Below are positions 15,911 to 27,361 of a stretch of 64,000 nucleotides of DNA, in pieces. The DNA comes from Isoetes taiwanensis (taxonomy: Eukaryota; Streptophyta; Lycopodiopsida; Isoetales; Isoetaceae), in assembly GCA_021234155.1 (NCBI GenBank), contig JAJEKV010000814.1, positions 21,823-85,822 on the forward strand, written 5' to 3'. A model generated the notes under the pieces. The model was not told where the DNA came from. It worked only from the letters and a program-made list of their open reading frames with translations, and did no database searches. The position numbers and the translations under genes are program-made. How positions within the stretch are numbered: the stretch's first letter is position 1; every line of letters starts with the position of its first letter.

Positions 15911-17363
15911 GAGAGAAAAAATAAATAAATAAATAAATCATGCTCTTAAACCTGTTCAAACATGCTTTCTACCTTTCCATGAACTCTTGCAAAAGATCAT
16001 TTTAAGGTACAATTGGCAGCTCTAAGTTATAACAGGTGTATTTCAACTCAGGCCATAACCTGGTTACACGTCATCAATCTACGACATTCTCAATTCTCTA
16101 GAACTTATAAACTTAATTACATTCAATAATTTAATTTCTTAGTCAAAAAGTTTCCTATAGATCTTTGTATTACCAATATTGAACAATTTAAGTCTAAAAC
16201 GTTGCTTGATTCCAAATGAGAAAAGGGATTATCTCTGTCTAAATTATCAGAATTGTACATGCGAGATTCTCTTAGTGGAAAATAGCAACCAGCAACATAA
16301 AGTTTTCCAGATTGTCCAGGTATTTCAATTCAAATCTACTGAAGTGATGCCATTTTATCCAAAATGTCACTAACTGTATAAACTCATGTCTAACATAGCA
16401 AGCAATGCCACCAAAAACTTTAAGCCTCCATTCTTTTTATTTCATACTGAATGCATCATTTTAAACCCCATACCTCTTCATTTTCACACGTCTCAAGAAA
16501 GAATATTACATCTACATTACTTAAAATGTCCCCCATAGTGTCAACTTTTGCTTGCTTTAGTGTATTGATATTCTAGCAAGTAAATCTGACAGTCACTGTT
16601 TCCTATGCAGCTGCATTTTCCACATTCCTTTCTTCCACAACAACATGTCCCTTCCTCCAAAATGCTCAGAATGCATGCTCTCCTTAAATTGTTCAAGCTC
16701 TGATCAGATGCTCTCTCAAAATTTCTCCATCTCTAATTGCATCCATTATGCCTCTTGCCCTCAGTTAATTTGAGCAAGAAAGAATATGAATTAATATATA
16801 TGGCTACTGCCTTCAATGTTCACTAAAATCCGAGCTTTAACTTGCTCAATCCCTTTTAACTATTTTAACAAAGCTCCTGCCAATGTAGAACTATAGAAGT
16901 TAAAACTAGAATATATGCTACCGAAATATGTTTTGATTTTAGTTTTCCACTCAGACAACTACATTGTTGTAGCTTCAGCTTTTATTTAACCTTCTGTATC
17001 CATCAACCATTTTTAAAAAAAGCTTGTTGCCAATATAATCTAACAGAAGCCATAACTAGATTTGGTGTATAGGCTTAAGTAGAATGTGCCATTTAGACTA
17101 CAACTTACTTATCAGACTTCTTCTTAAACTAGGTGAGCCTAGAAAGCGAAATCTGAATGCACTGTATAAAAACCTGGTTAAATTTGGATTGAAACCAATA
17201 GCATCATCATTTCGATTTTTCTCCATTTTAGTTCGTGATACCTGAATCATGAAGCAGCATCTTGGTACCTTGTGTAATAGATACGTTACAGACTGAATCT
17301 TTAATAATGCCGTTTGTTTCAACCAGATGATGACTTCTTTAATGCTTTGTATCTTTTGCCTTC
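15911..17363. repeat. Direct repeat copy B (LINE fragment, ORF1 core deleted)
   Basis: Copy B of the duplication described for 12745-14704. It aligns almost throughout, with scattered substitutions and single-base indels. The exception is a single abrupt junction at about 16662, where 487 bp of copy A, including the ORF1 RRM-like core, are missing. The endonuclease-derived portion is retained in decayed form at about 16100-16640 (minus). Confidence 0.85.
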
Positions 17364-17437
17364 CATGGTATAGCTTCGCCACAGTTGCGACATCCATCTG
17401 AGTGCTAAGGTAAAGCCTGAATGCATTATGATAATCG
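17285..17437 (-). other. Exon-like segment of unknown gene
   Basis: A 153-bp minus-strand stretch is open in frame and bounded by an acceptor-like tttctgcag and a donor-like gtatct. It would encode a soluble helical segment with NAFRLYLSTQMDVATVAKLY followed by KEVIIWLKQTALLK. It sits in a 141-codon open frame (17098-17523). The 3' part is shared with repeat copy A, but the 5' part is not. It may be a piece of a host gene carried with the repeat. No family is recognised. Confidence 0.25.
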
Positions 17438-17699
17438 CTGCAGAAACAAAGCCGGAGTTCACAAATCCAAGCAATCCGCTTTAGATTAGGGCTTTTTCTT
17501 GGGGAAAATCTCTTCCACTGCATTAGGTTTCGGCATATTGAGACATACCACTATAGTTAAACATAGGTAAGGTTTAAATGCAATGGTGCCTACTTTACCT
17601 TTGTATTTGTGTATACGTAACTATGGTCAATTTGTTTGCTGGCTATACACCATGGTACATTTTTTGCCAGCCCAAGTCCACAACCATTCTTCCTTGTGC

Positions 17700-18244
17700 A
17701 CTCCTCTTAAGGCCATAGTCATACTATTGCCCCATGTATTTCAAGAAATATTTTTGTATATTAAATATCCACTATGCTTACATAAAGTAGAAGGCCCTTT
17801 AGTTAGAGCCATTTTAGACAGAAGCCATCACATTCTATAATTTTAAGAAGATGATCATATTAGTAATTTTTAGGAAACAATTTAATCCATGACATCCACA
17901 TCTAGTTAGAATGTAGACACCTCAAGGCCACATCATGGTATAATTTGTGCAAGTTCTATGCTATACACCATATACTCATCTCAATTTTCAAAATACTCGA
18001 GCTTAGAGGAGATGGAGCATGCTTCAGCATAATCTTTAAAAAAGAAAAAAGAAAGTCAACAACAACAACAGGGAAAGCTTTGTAGTTTAGCTCAAGAGCT
18101 CAATGTAGGATGGTGTTGCGCTAGTTCATGTTCTAATGGAATATAGCTGCTATCAATAAAATGTGTGTTAAATCATGGCAAAGCTCAGATCTAAGGCCCA
18201 TAAAGCACTAGAGCCAAACAACTGAGAATAAAAAGGAGAAACTT
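17700..18244. repeat. Repeat module C, copy 1
   Basis: Starts at cttaaggccatagtcatact and ends at about aaaaaggagaaac. A close second copy is at 21352-21866. No coding content is recognised. It continues directly into module L (18245-18858). Confidence 0.8.
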
Positions 18245-18858
18245 ATCTAATCTGTTCGAAAAGCTCTGCCATTTCTTATCTGCAATCTGTGAGCCTATAT
18301 AGCTCAAATTGGCAGCCCAAATCAACGAAAGTTAGACAAAAACAGGGAAAACAAAGATACAAACATTAGAAAGCCAATCTTTGAAAGCCCTATTCTGTTG
18401 GGCGAAATACATTGAAGCAGGATACCATGGCACTTGCAAGGTGGATTGAGATCACTGTCCTTGAGCTTCAAAGCTTATGAACCACCTTGCTTAAATATGT
18501 ACCGGAACTTGAAGGGTTCCAATTGAGGACCAAAGACAGAGGCGAGCTTCTGTTCTGATTCCAATCAAAAGCTCTTGCACAACTTCTAGATGGTTGCTCT
18601 TCTAGATGGATTATTACATGGTAAAATACATCTAAACACAGAATATGGTGCAGAGCGGCAGGCTGCCCGATCCTCACTGACCCTCATGACCATAGCCCAC
18701 CGTTGTTGCAGACCATCCTAAGCTATCATCTGGACTGTTCAACTTCTATGTGAAATCTGGGCCGTTCGATTTAGGGCGTGATGGAAAACGGGCACACGCT
18801 AAAACATTATTATAGATGATTTGATGCCACATGAGCATCCCTATTGGACAATATCAAT
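18245..18858. repeat. Repeat module L, copy 1
   Basis: Close match to 29518-30103, with a few small insertions. It ends at the shared sequence ggacaatatcaattat, after which the two copies diverge abruptly: here the 1.29-kb module A follows, at 30.1 kb module I follows directly. Confidence 0.8.
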
Positions 18859-19228
18859 TATCCGATCTATATCTCGATCTTATGTTTCGCCATTATCCGG
18901 ACCGGGTCCGATTCGAGATCCCACGGCTCATGGGGTTTGGGGCGTATCCACGGCCCGGATGGCCTAAGGAGTTTACATATAATATGTGTACCGCGTCCCC
19001 TACGGTCGCATTGATTCGATCCCCGACCGCCTGGTCCGAGATCCGGCGACTCACGTGGCTTGGGGACACATCCACGGTCCACGTGGCTTTGGGAATTATA
19101 TATAATAGATCCAACGGCTCATATTGCTTTTATATGGTGAGATCTTGATCGTTGATCGAGTTTAAGATCCTAAGGCTCATATTGAATGCTCGTTCCTTAA
19201 GGAAAGGCTTTAAAAATTTTATGTTATT

Positions 19229-19289
19229 GGGGGATTCAACCTTGGTTCTCAAACCCCTAAACCCCCACTCTAACCACTAGACCAAGCAT
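19229..19289 (-). repeat. tRNA-like Pol III promoter, degraded copy
   Basis: On the minus strand, TGGTCTAGTGG matches an internal Pol III A box, and about 40 bp later a B-box relative reads GGTTGAATCCC. The spacing and order are tRNA-like, but no acceptor or anticodon stem can be drawn, so this is a tRNA-derived SINE-type head, not a tRNA gene. Confidence 0.6.
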
Positions 19290-19360
19290 TAATTCTATGA
19301 AAATTTATGTTTCAAATGTACTTAAGGGTAATGTTTTAATTAAGATAAAATAGACTATAA

Positions 19361-20060
19361 TATTCTAGGATGTTTTGAAACTTTCAAAATGTTCCGTAAA
19401 AGTTCTAAAATGTTCTAGAAATTTCTAGAATGTAAGGAATCGAAGAGGAATTAAAGGGAATATAAGGAAATCTCATAAGTTGTAAGAGAATCTAGGAAAA
19501 TATACAAGTCTAACGGAATCTCTTAAAATCTAATTGAATCTAAGGGAATCTTCATAATATCTAAGGGAATGTAAGAAAATCTTGATGAAATCTTAGAGTT
19601 TTTTAAGATTTTGCAAAACGCGACAATAGAATGTTCTAAAATGTTTCATAATAAAGATGTACAATATAAGTCTTGAAAAAAAATATTCTAGATGCTCCAG
19701 CAAGCGCTTTAGTCTAAAAAAAAATAGAAAATGTTTTAAAATGTTTTACGGATCCAAAATAGATTATTTTAGAAGGTTTTAAATGCTCATGGGTTTTTAA
19801 GATTTTGCAAAGATTTACAATAGAATGTTCTAAAATGTTTCATAATAAAAAGGTGTACAATATAAATCTTGAAAAAAATATTCTAGATGCTCAAGGTAAG
19901 CGCCTTTAGTCTAAAATAGAAAATGGTTTAAAAATGTTGCATGAGGATCCAAAATAGATCATTTTAGAAGGTTTTAAATGCTCATGGGTAAGCACCTCAA
20001 TCAAAATAGAAAATTCTAAGAGAATCTAGAAGAATCTAAGAGAATCTCAAGAGAATCATT
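19361..20060. repeat. Degenerate decamer array, copy 1
   Basis: Ten-base periodic sequence. Its most regular part (19403-19430) reads TTCtaAAAtgTTCtaGAAatTTCtaGAA, fitting the nTTCnnGAAn heat-shock element pattern. The rest drifts to a gaatctaag type decamer and contains an internal repeat of about 190 bp (around 19600-19790 versus 19795-19985). Confidence 0.65.
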
Positions 20061-20147
20061 GGTTATCTAGAGCACTATAGGGCCTTACATTGTAAGAACA
20101 TGCTAAAACTGGAACAATGCGTAGGGGACGTATTAATTTTCTTGTAT

Positions 20148-20632
20148 ATATATGTTTATTATATAGGTTTAAATAAGGTATTGTAACATAGAGGCACTTG
20201 GTGGTACATAGTGCCACATGGTGGAAAAAACATAACATGGCTCTGCTAAGGTCTGCAGAGCAAAAAAGCAATATGTAGCCACCAAAAGCACGTGTTGGTG
20301 TGTTGGTAAAGAGTCATGTTATTTGTATACAAGAACGTCACTAGGTGACATTTTTGTTACTTGGAAAAACACTTACATTACATTTTGTGGGCAGAATGTG
20401 GAGTAAATGTGTAGAATGTTGGGTAAATGTCTAGAGATATTCAATGCAAAATCTGCTAAACATTCCTTAAACAAATCACTACCACGTGTCAACACACGAT
20501 TAGACTAAGAATCAGAATGTAATGTAAGTGGCTTTTACATGAAAGGTAAAGGGTTCAAATCCAAATCCAAGGAAGGGCAAAACATATCGTGTATATATGC
20601 ACGAAAGGACAAAACATGTTATGATATATATA
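20148..20632. repeat. Repeat module I, copy 1
   Basis: A 485-bp module found again at 30104-30660 and missing from the related locus at 40.43 kb. It contains gggttcaaatcc, a B-box-like sequence, at 20551-20562, and only two caaatc units, where the other copy has about eleven. No coding content. Confidence 0.75.
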
Positions 20633-20705
20633 TACTTTATACATGTTAAATCATAAATATGGACCCAAAGTTGGTAGGTGATGTTATCTGCCATTATTAC
20701 ACTTT

Positions 20706-21351
20706 ACACAGAGAAGTTTCTGTATCATCATGATAATAGAGACGTCAATCATAATCAATAATAATGTACTTGCATAAAAACCATTTGATACAACGTCCAA
20801 GCATTATGTAAGTATGATTTGTATTATTTGTATTTGTTACTAATACACTTTGATTTATTATGTGTAATTATGATTATGGTATGGTAGTGCTCAATAGTTT
20901 GAGAAAACCTTTATGGTTGATTCTGTGGAGCAAACAATCAAAGGTGTGGCTTGGATGTGGCTAAGTATAACAGTCCAAATGGGAAAAACATTTCGATTTT
21001 TCACCTCCTTTCTTGCCTAGACCCCATGATCAAGGCCAATGTGCCATGTTTTACGAACGTGACCAACTCAACGTGACCAAGGTCCATGGGGGTCCATGCA
21101 AGCATATGTGACCTCTAAGTGGAACCCTAGACCTATGTCCTCACAAAAGGTATAAAGTCGGAAAGGGATTATATAATTTGGCACAACCAATCGTAAATCT
21201 ATGGATAGGGGCTATAATGTATGTTAATTCAAAACCCGTGATGATATGGATTTTTAGACTCCAAAAAGCCGTGATCTGAGGGTTTTTCTCCGCGTGACCC
21301 CTAACGCATATGCCATCTCGGCCCATATGTAGAGGTGCACCCCGGTGCACT
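20706..21351. other. Unassigned sequence between repeat modules
   Basis: No gene supported and no internal repeat recognised. Short gacc(a)-type motifs around 21010-21110 are not structured. Confidence 0.3.
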
Positions 21352-21866
21352 TCTCTTAAGGCCATAGTCATACTATTACCCCAAGTATTTCAGGAAACAT
21401 TTTTGTATATTAAACATCCACTTTGCTTACATAAAGAAGAGGCCCTTTAGTTAGAGCCATTTTAGACAGAAGCCATCACATTCTATAATTTTAAGAAGAT
21501 GATCATATTAGTAATTTTTAGGAAACAATTTTATCTATGATATTCAATGTAGACACCTCAAGGCCACATCATTGTATAATTTGTGCAAGTCCTATGCTAT
21601 ACACCATATACTCATCTCAGTTTTCAAAATACTCCCAAGCTTAGAGGAGATGGGGCATGCTTCAGCATAATCATTAAAAAAAAAAAGGCAGGAAAGCTTT
21701 GCAGTTTACCTCGAGAGCTCAATGTAGGATGGTATTGCGCTAGTTCATGTTCAAATGGAATATAGCTGATGCCAATAAAATGTGTGTTAAATCGTGGCAA
21801 AGCTCAGATCTAAGGCTCATAAAGCACTAGAGCCAAACAACAGAGAATAAAAAGGAGAAATTAAGC
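21352..21866. repeat. Repeat module C, copy 2
   Basis: Second copy of the module at 17700-18244, with small indels, for example in the A-rich tract near 21668. Unlike copy 1 it is not followed by module L. Confidence 0.8.
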
Positions 21867-21960
21867 CTTATGCAATTAAATTGAGAGAATCCCACTTTCC
21901 ATTTTAACTTGAATTAATCAGTTTTAACACTATTTAATGGTGATATTGGAACACTCAAAA

Positions 21961-22252
21961 GATAAGATAAGATAAGATAAGATAAGATAAGATAAGATAA
22001 GATAAGATAAGCATTTTTACATCCACGGAGCTCCTTCGGCTCGTGGGTCGGTACAAAGCAAAGGGCCGAAGCCCAAAAACTAGGGGACTAAAAAGCCCCG
22101 TCAATGAACCAAGAACTATACAAGTTTATAAAATTTTTGTTAACAAAACCGAACATACCAAACCAAACAATTGCTGATCCTCCGCGATACACTGCCCATT
22201 TCTTCTGGAGCCTGGCCTCTCGAACCTTGTAGAGCTTGTCTCACGACGGGTT
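21961..22252 (-). mobile_element. 3' end of a LINE with (TTATC)10 tail
   Basis: On the minus strand an open frame with VREARLQKKWAVYRGG and VWFGMFGFVNKN ends at a stop near 22098. It is followed by a short 3' UTR and exactly ten TTATC units (21961-22010, written GATAA on the plus strand). A coding end, then UTR, then a pentanucleotide tail instead of poly-A is the layout of non-LTR retrotransposons. The Copia element at 22253 interrupts it; the 5' continuation may be at 28239 onward. Confidence 0.6.
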
Positions 22253-23137
22253 TGTAAGAAAAGTTGTTCGGTTCACAACTTAAACAAAAGGAGATGTCCA
22301 TTGTTAACTTGGTTGTTGAGAAACAAGTATGCTTGGAGTTCTTGGAAGTTGACAGAGAAAGATTAGAAAACCATGGTGAACTGAGACTACAGATATGTAC
22401 AAAGTGAATGCACAATGTGAAGAAACTAGGGTACACCGAATATGAGCACTAAAAACAATCAAGAAAATCGAGAACACTTAGGGTTATGTGAATATGGGAT
22501 ATAGATAGCTTAACCTAAGTTTGCAAAATATGACATTTTAACTATTCTATTCTATTCCTTGGTTCAAAGGTTGATAAAAAGACCAAGGATATTATTTGAA
22601 TTCAATAATATTGAAAACAATATGAGATATTTGAGAATGTGGGATATTGTTGAGATAGGAAACTCCTATGAATTTGGATCCGATAAGAGCAAAGAAGTTG
22701 TGCGGTTCGGGAAGGCTCGGGCGGTTCCAAAGACCGTCGGAATCGCCTAGAAATATAGAACAAGGGTAATCATTTTTTGCCGTTGATTTTTGGTTGACAT
22801 TGGCCTCGCTACAGTAGTTCGTTGTGTCTACAGCTTAACCTCAAGAAGGTAATGAACCATTGTTGATTTATTTGAATGACCCCATTGATTTTATCTTCAA
22901 TGGTGGAATAGATCAAATAAATTTCAAATGTTGATTGAAGCAAATATAGTTTGCAAGATTGATTTTTCAATTAGTAATGATTTATACATGAATATTATTG
23001 CTTGAGATTGGAAGTACATTATATGTAGATGTGATTACATTTGATGTTGAAGAATGATACAAATTATGCCTATGGTCTAGAGCATTATTTTCTAACTAAT
23101 TGTGGTTGCAAGGAAATTAAGTTGACAAGTTCTTACA
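22253..23137 (+). repeat. Copia 5' LTR
   Basis: Starts TGTAAG and ends TTACA directly before the primer site. Aligns along its length with 27362-28238, with scattered substitutions and small indels. Confidence 0.88.
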
Positions 23138-23151
23138 TTGGTATCGAGCTA
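23138..23151 (+). promoter_or_regulatory. Copia primer-binding site (initiator Met tRNA type)
   Basis: TTGGTATCGAGCT immediately downstream of the 5' LTR resembles the common plant primer site TGGTATCAGAGC, complementary to the 3' end of initiator methionine tRNA, with one base missing. Confidence 0.75.
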
Positions 23152-23157
23152 GAAAAT

Positions 23158-24175
23158 GTCTAGCCAGCTTTGGTGGGGGTTGTTGAATGCTATTGAAGTA
23201 TTCAAAGGAGATTGTGGTTCGGGTGTGGAAAAGAAAAGATTAAACATGTGTTGCAAGTAGAATACTTGTGGGATATTATTGAGCCAACTGGTGCAAAGTG
23301 ACAAAAGAAATTGCAGGAGAGGAAGGGAGCCCTCAACAAGGTGAGAGCCTCAGGAAAGGTAAAGAGACTAGTGTAACCTCTGGCGTAAGGGGAAGCAGTG
23401 AGAATCAAGCAAAGGTAAGAGAAGCTCAAGGAATTATAATGAGCAAAAGTAGGTTCAGAATTGTTCAAGCCGAGAGGGAAACATCCCAAGGAAATGTGGA
23501 AGTATATGATGATGACATATGAAGAGAAGACGTCTTCCTGATTGATGTCTTAGAAAATGAATTGAGAAGACTGAAATTGGTTGACAAAAGCAATGTGAAT
23601 GAATTTTTCCAATCTTTTGATAACATAATAGCAGACCTTGAATATTCACAGCACAGCAGATCCCGGCTATTTCCGTATGTGACAAGCCTAGGGAACATAT
23701 CTATATTTATAAGGACAATAGCTAGAAATAGAGAGGAAGCTGAGAGAATGTTGAAGACAGAAATTGAACAAAGCAAGGTTGGAGATGAGGAGGAAACAAG
23801 TCAAATTCTGTTTACAAAAGGGAAAAACAAAGGAGATAATAAAGGCAAGGTTGGGCCTGCTTTCACCGAACCAAAGATGGGCATATCAAAGTGAACTGTT
23901 CAAACTTGACCAAAGAAATAAATTGTTATAATTGTGGAGGTAGGGGACATTATGCTTCATCCTACTCTACCCAAAAAGAACATACTAGAGGCAGGGGAAG
24001 AGGAGGTAGAAACTTCAATGCAAGAGGAAGAGGTAGGAAAGGGGAAGAAATGCTTTTTGAAGCTAATGTGGCCGAGGAGGTCAAATCGAAGAAGGAAACT
24101 CAAACAGATGATGAGGTAAGTAATTCTAAAGTTTTTCTTTTGCTTGTTCGGATATTAATGATGATGATCTCCTAA
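23158..24175 (+). pseudogene. Copia gag with zinc knuckle
   Basis: Capsid-like helical region broken over several frames (about 23280-23890), followed by a nucleocapsid segment at 23891-24175. The zinc knuckle near 23923 reads CYNCGGRGHYASSY, so the last Cys of the CCHC box is Tyr. A glycine/arginine-rich tail (GRGRGG-type) follows. Gag packages element RNA in the cytoplasm. The frameshifts and changed knuckle make it non-functional. Confidence 0.8.
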
Positions 24176-24340
24176 TTTTAGATAGTGGAGTCGAGAAAAG
24201 CATAGCATGCTCATCAAAATTACTAAAGGAATGCCAAGGTCACAAAGGAGGACATGTGCAAGTTGGAAATGGAAGTTCTGCAAAAGATTGAAGAAGTAGG
24301 AGTATTAGAGTTATTTGATCTAGAGGGAAAGGCATAGAAT

Positions 24341-25440
24341 TTGCAAAATGTTTTATGTGTTCCAACCTTAGTCAAAAATTTGATTTCAGTTTGTCAACTA
24401 GTTGACATGGGCTTCAGGAGTTGTTTTGAGCAACTTGAATGTAAAGTTTATGAAGGCAATAAATCGAAATTTTCGGGAAAACGTGTTGGTAACTTGTTTG
24501 GTATAAATCCTCACATTTTAACCAGCATTAACATGATTACAATTCGCATATATTGTCTTTGGCATGAAAGACTTGGACACACAAATTTTAAAAACATTGA
24601 ATATCTTATAAACACCGGTCCGATACAAAGCTCAAATAGAAAAGTGGCTGATCATGTGTGCAAAGGGTGCATGTTGGGAAAACAATGCAGATTACCATTT
24701 TCAAGATCAAAGGAGAAAGCAAAGGGGATACTGAAACTCGTACATACTGACCTCGTGGACCACTCAACATAACCGGAATCTCGTGTAAGAAATATTTTAT
24801 AACATTCATTGATGATTATAGTAGGAAAACAAAAGGTCTATTGCTTGAGAAGCAAAAATCTAGCATTTGAAGCATTCAAGCTGTTTGCAAAGCAGTAGAA
24901 TGTTCTCTGAGGGGAAGAAAATCAAATGTGTCAGTCAGGACAGGAGGGGGAATATATGTCAAGGAAGTTTAGAACATATTGCATAGAAAAAGGGAATAAA
25001 AAGGCAAAGACACTTTGCGGCTATACTCCTCAAAGAAAATAAAACAAAATTGAGAGGAAAACAAAAAGCATTCTAAATGTTGTTAGAGCAATGCTCAAAC
25101 ACTCGGGCTTCCTAATAATCTTTGAGAAGAAGCGGTTAAGCTATTTGTTGAAGTTCAAATGTATTACCATCAAAAAGTATTGCTGGAAAAGTCCTAAAGA
25201 ATTGTGGTCGGGAAAAACTCCTAATTATGAAAAGTTTAGGGCATTTGGATGCTTAACCTACACTCATGTACCTGAAGAGAAAAGATCAAAACTTGATGAT
25301 AGGTCAATGATAACCTATTTGGTAGGGTATGACGAGCACTCTAAAGGGTATAGAGTATATAATCCTGCAAGCAGAAACATATTAGTGAGCAGGATGTTAA
25401 CTTTGTTGAAAAGGAATTGTATAGACCAAAGGGTATGAAT
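24341..25440 (+). pseudogene. Copia GAG-pre-integrase and integrase region
   Basis: The 24341-24772 frame has the GAG-pre-integrase signature LWHERLGHTNFKNIEYL and the zinc-binding CKGCMLGKQ, ending at LVHTD at the start of the integrase core. Frameshifts scramble the core at about 24780-25090. The C-terminal integrase part resumes at about 25195 with ELWSGKTPNYEKFRAFGC and the YDEHSKGYRVYNP block. Integrase would insert the cDNA; here it is broken. Confidence 0.85.
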
Positions 25441-25696
25441 AAGGAGCCTCGCGGCAAACAAATGGGAGAATCTGGCGAAGATGAAGAGAAAAAGGAAGAA
25501 GTATAGTGTGAGAACCAAGAAATGTAAATTTCATGAAAATATAGACAGTGACAATGAAGAAGATGAGGAAAGGGAAGAAACTATTGAAAAACAAGGGACC
25601 GAAAATGACAAAAGGAATTCCTGGTGAAAATGAAATGAAAGAATCAAGAAAAGAAAAACGAACAGAAAGGCTAAAAAGAAGGGTTGAACATAAACA

Positions 25697-27250
25697 TTGA
25701 GAATTATGGAAGAGAGGGATGGGAAAAGTAGCAGGTTGCACAAGGAAACAATAAGTGAGGCATTAATGGTGCTGGAAGGAGGAGTTCCTGAGACATTTGA
25801 AGATGCTATAAATGGTCTGCATGGAAATATGTGGAAAAAGGCAATGGAAGAAGAAATGAATGCTTTTGACAGGACCTTAACTTATGAAGTGGTAGAAATG
25901 CCAAAGGATAAAAACATTGTTGGAAATAAATGGGTATACAAATTAAAATTGAATGCAGATGGAAGTACAAAATACAAGGCAAGACTTGTAGCTCAGGGAT
26001 ACTCTCAAAAACAAGGTGTGGATTATCAAGAGACCTATTCTCCTGTAGTTAAATTAACAAGCATTAGAATGCTTATTGCTATGGCAAATGCTTATGATTT
26101 AGAACTGCATCACATGGATGTGAGTACAGCTTTTCTAAATGCTGATTTAGAAGAGAAAATATTCATGAAGCAAGCTCCTGGCTATGAGGAAGGTGAAAAC
26201 AAAGTGTGGAAACTGAAAAGGTCAGTTTCTATGGACTTAAGCAATCACCTAGACAATGGAACAAATGCATTGACAATTATTTGAAAGAACAAGGATTTGA
26301 GGCACTCAACCATGATGGAAATGTTTATATTTTTAGGGATGAGCAGGAGTATTGCATAATTGGTTTATATGTTGATGATTGTGTTATGGCAGCAAGCAAT
26401 ACAATAATATTAGATAAGTGCAAAAACATATTGAAGGAAAAGTTTCAAATGTTAGATTTAGGGGGAACTAAGAGGTTTCGGGGTATTGAGGTTGCACGAG
26501 ACAAGAAAGGAAAAAGAATCACTCTTTCACAAGAGAAGTACATTAACACAGTGATTGACAGGTTTAACATGACTGATTGCAACTCCACCAATACACCAGT
26601 TGTACCAGGAATGAAGATATCAAAAAGGTTGTCACCACAAACAGAAAAGGAAAGAAAAGAGATGGCAGAAATACCCTATAGACCTCTGATTGGAAGCCTA
26701 TTATACATAGCAAATAATACAAGACCAGATATTGCCTACATTGTTAATGTTCTAAGTAGATACAATCATGATCCTGGAAAGGGACATTGGCTGGCTGCAA
26801 AAAGGGTATAGAGACACTTGCAAGGAACCAAAACCAATGGGATAATTTTTTTATTCAAAAGATCTAATCTTAAAGGGATATTGTGATGCAGGTGGTGTGG
26901 GGACCAAGATGAGCAAAAATCAACCTCGAGGTATGTGTTAATGCTTGGAGGAGGACCAGTGAGTTGGAGAAGCAAGAAGCAATCTACAATTGCTTTATCT
27001 ACAGCAAGAGATCGAGTATGCAAAGAACAACACTTGCAACAAAAGAAATAGTGTGGTGTAGAAGATTTCTTGAAGAACTTGATCTGGCTCAAAATGCGGT
27101 ACAAAGTTATTTTGTGATAACCAAAGTTGTATAGCTATGACTAAGAATCATATATTACATGAAAGGACAAAACACATTGAGATGAAAATTGCATTTTATC
27201 GAGAGACATGGTTAGAAAATCAATAATCTGGATGGAATATGTCAGTCTGC
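25697..27250 (+). pseudogene. Copia reverse transcriptase and RNase H
   Basis: RT begins near 25790; NKWVYKLKLNADGSTKYKAR and the following QGVDYQETYSPVVK are classical Copia RT blocks. A frameshift at about 26210 splits it, and the second frame (26206-26811) carries YGLKQSPRQWN and the catalytic LYVDDCV at about 26366. A stop at 26809 and frameshifts interrupt RNase H, which is still visible as LKGYCDAGG and SWRSKKQSTIALSTA (26870-27010). Confidence 0.9.
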
Positions 27251-27350
27251 GAAGAACAACTTGCTTGGATGTATTAACAAAAGCCTTGTTGTGCGAGATT
27301 TCAAAAAATTAATCACATAATTGAATTGCAGATGTATTTTAAGTTGTGAC

Positions 27351-27361
27351 AAAAAAGGGAA
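27351..27361 (+). promoter_or_regulatory. Copia polypurine tract
   Basis: AAAAAAGGGAA directly before the 3' LTR, where plus-strand DNA synthesis would be primed. Confidence 0.8.

Larger units (their letters stand above)
18859..20147. repeat. Repeat module A, copy 1 (tRNA-like head plus decamer array)
   Basis: A 1.29-kb module absent from the corresponding position at 30.1 kb but present at 39165-40420. Its left part has related gatcc.acgg.. sub-repeats (18895-19170), then a tRNA-like Pol III promoter on the minus strand (19229-19289), then a degenerate 10-bp array (about 19361-20060) rich in ttctagaa and gaatctaag. The empty site at 30.1 kb reads caattatatatg and the filled site shows TAT on both sides, so a 3-bp target duplication is possible. 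Confidence 0.7.

Noticed and set aside
21961-22010. CRISPR-like or protein-binding GATA array
   Set aside because: A uniform pentamer without spacers, directly following a LINE 3' end; best explained as the LINE tail. No CRISPR array exists in this window.
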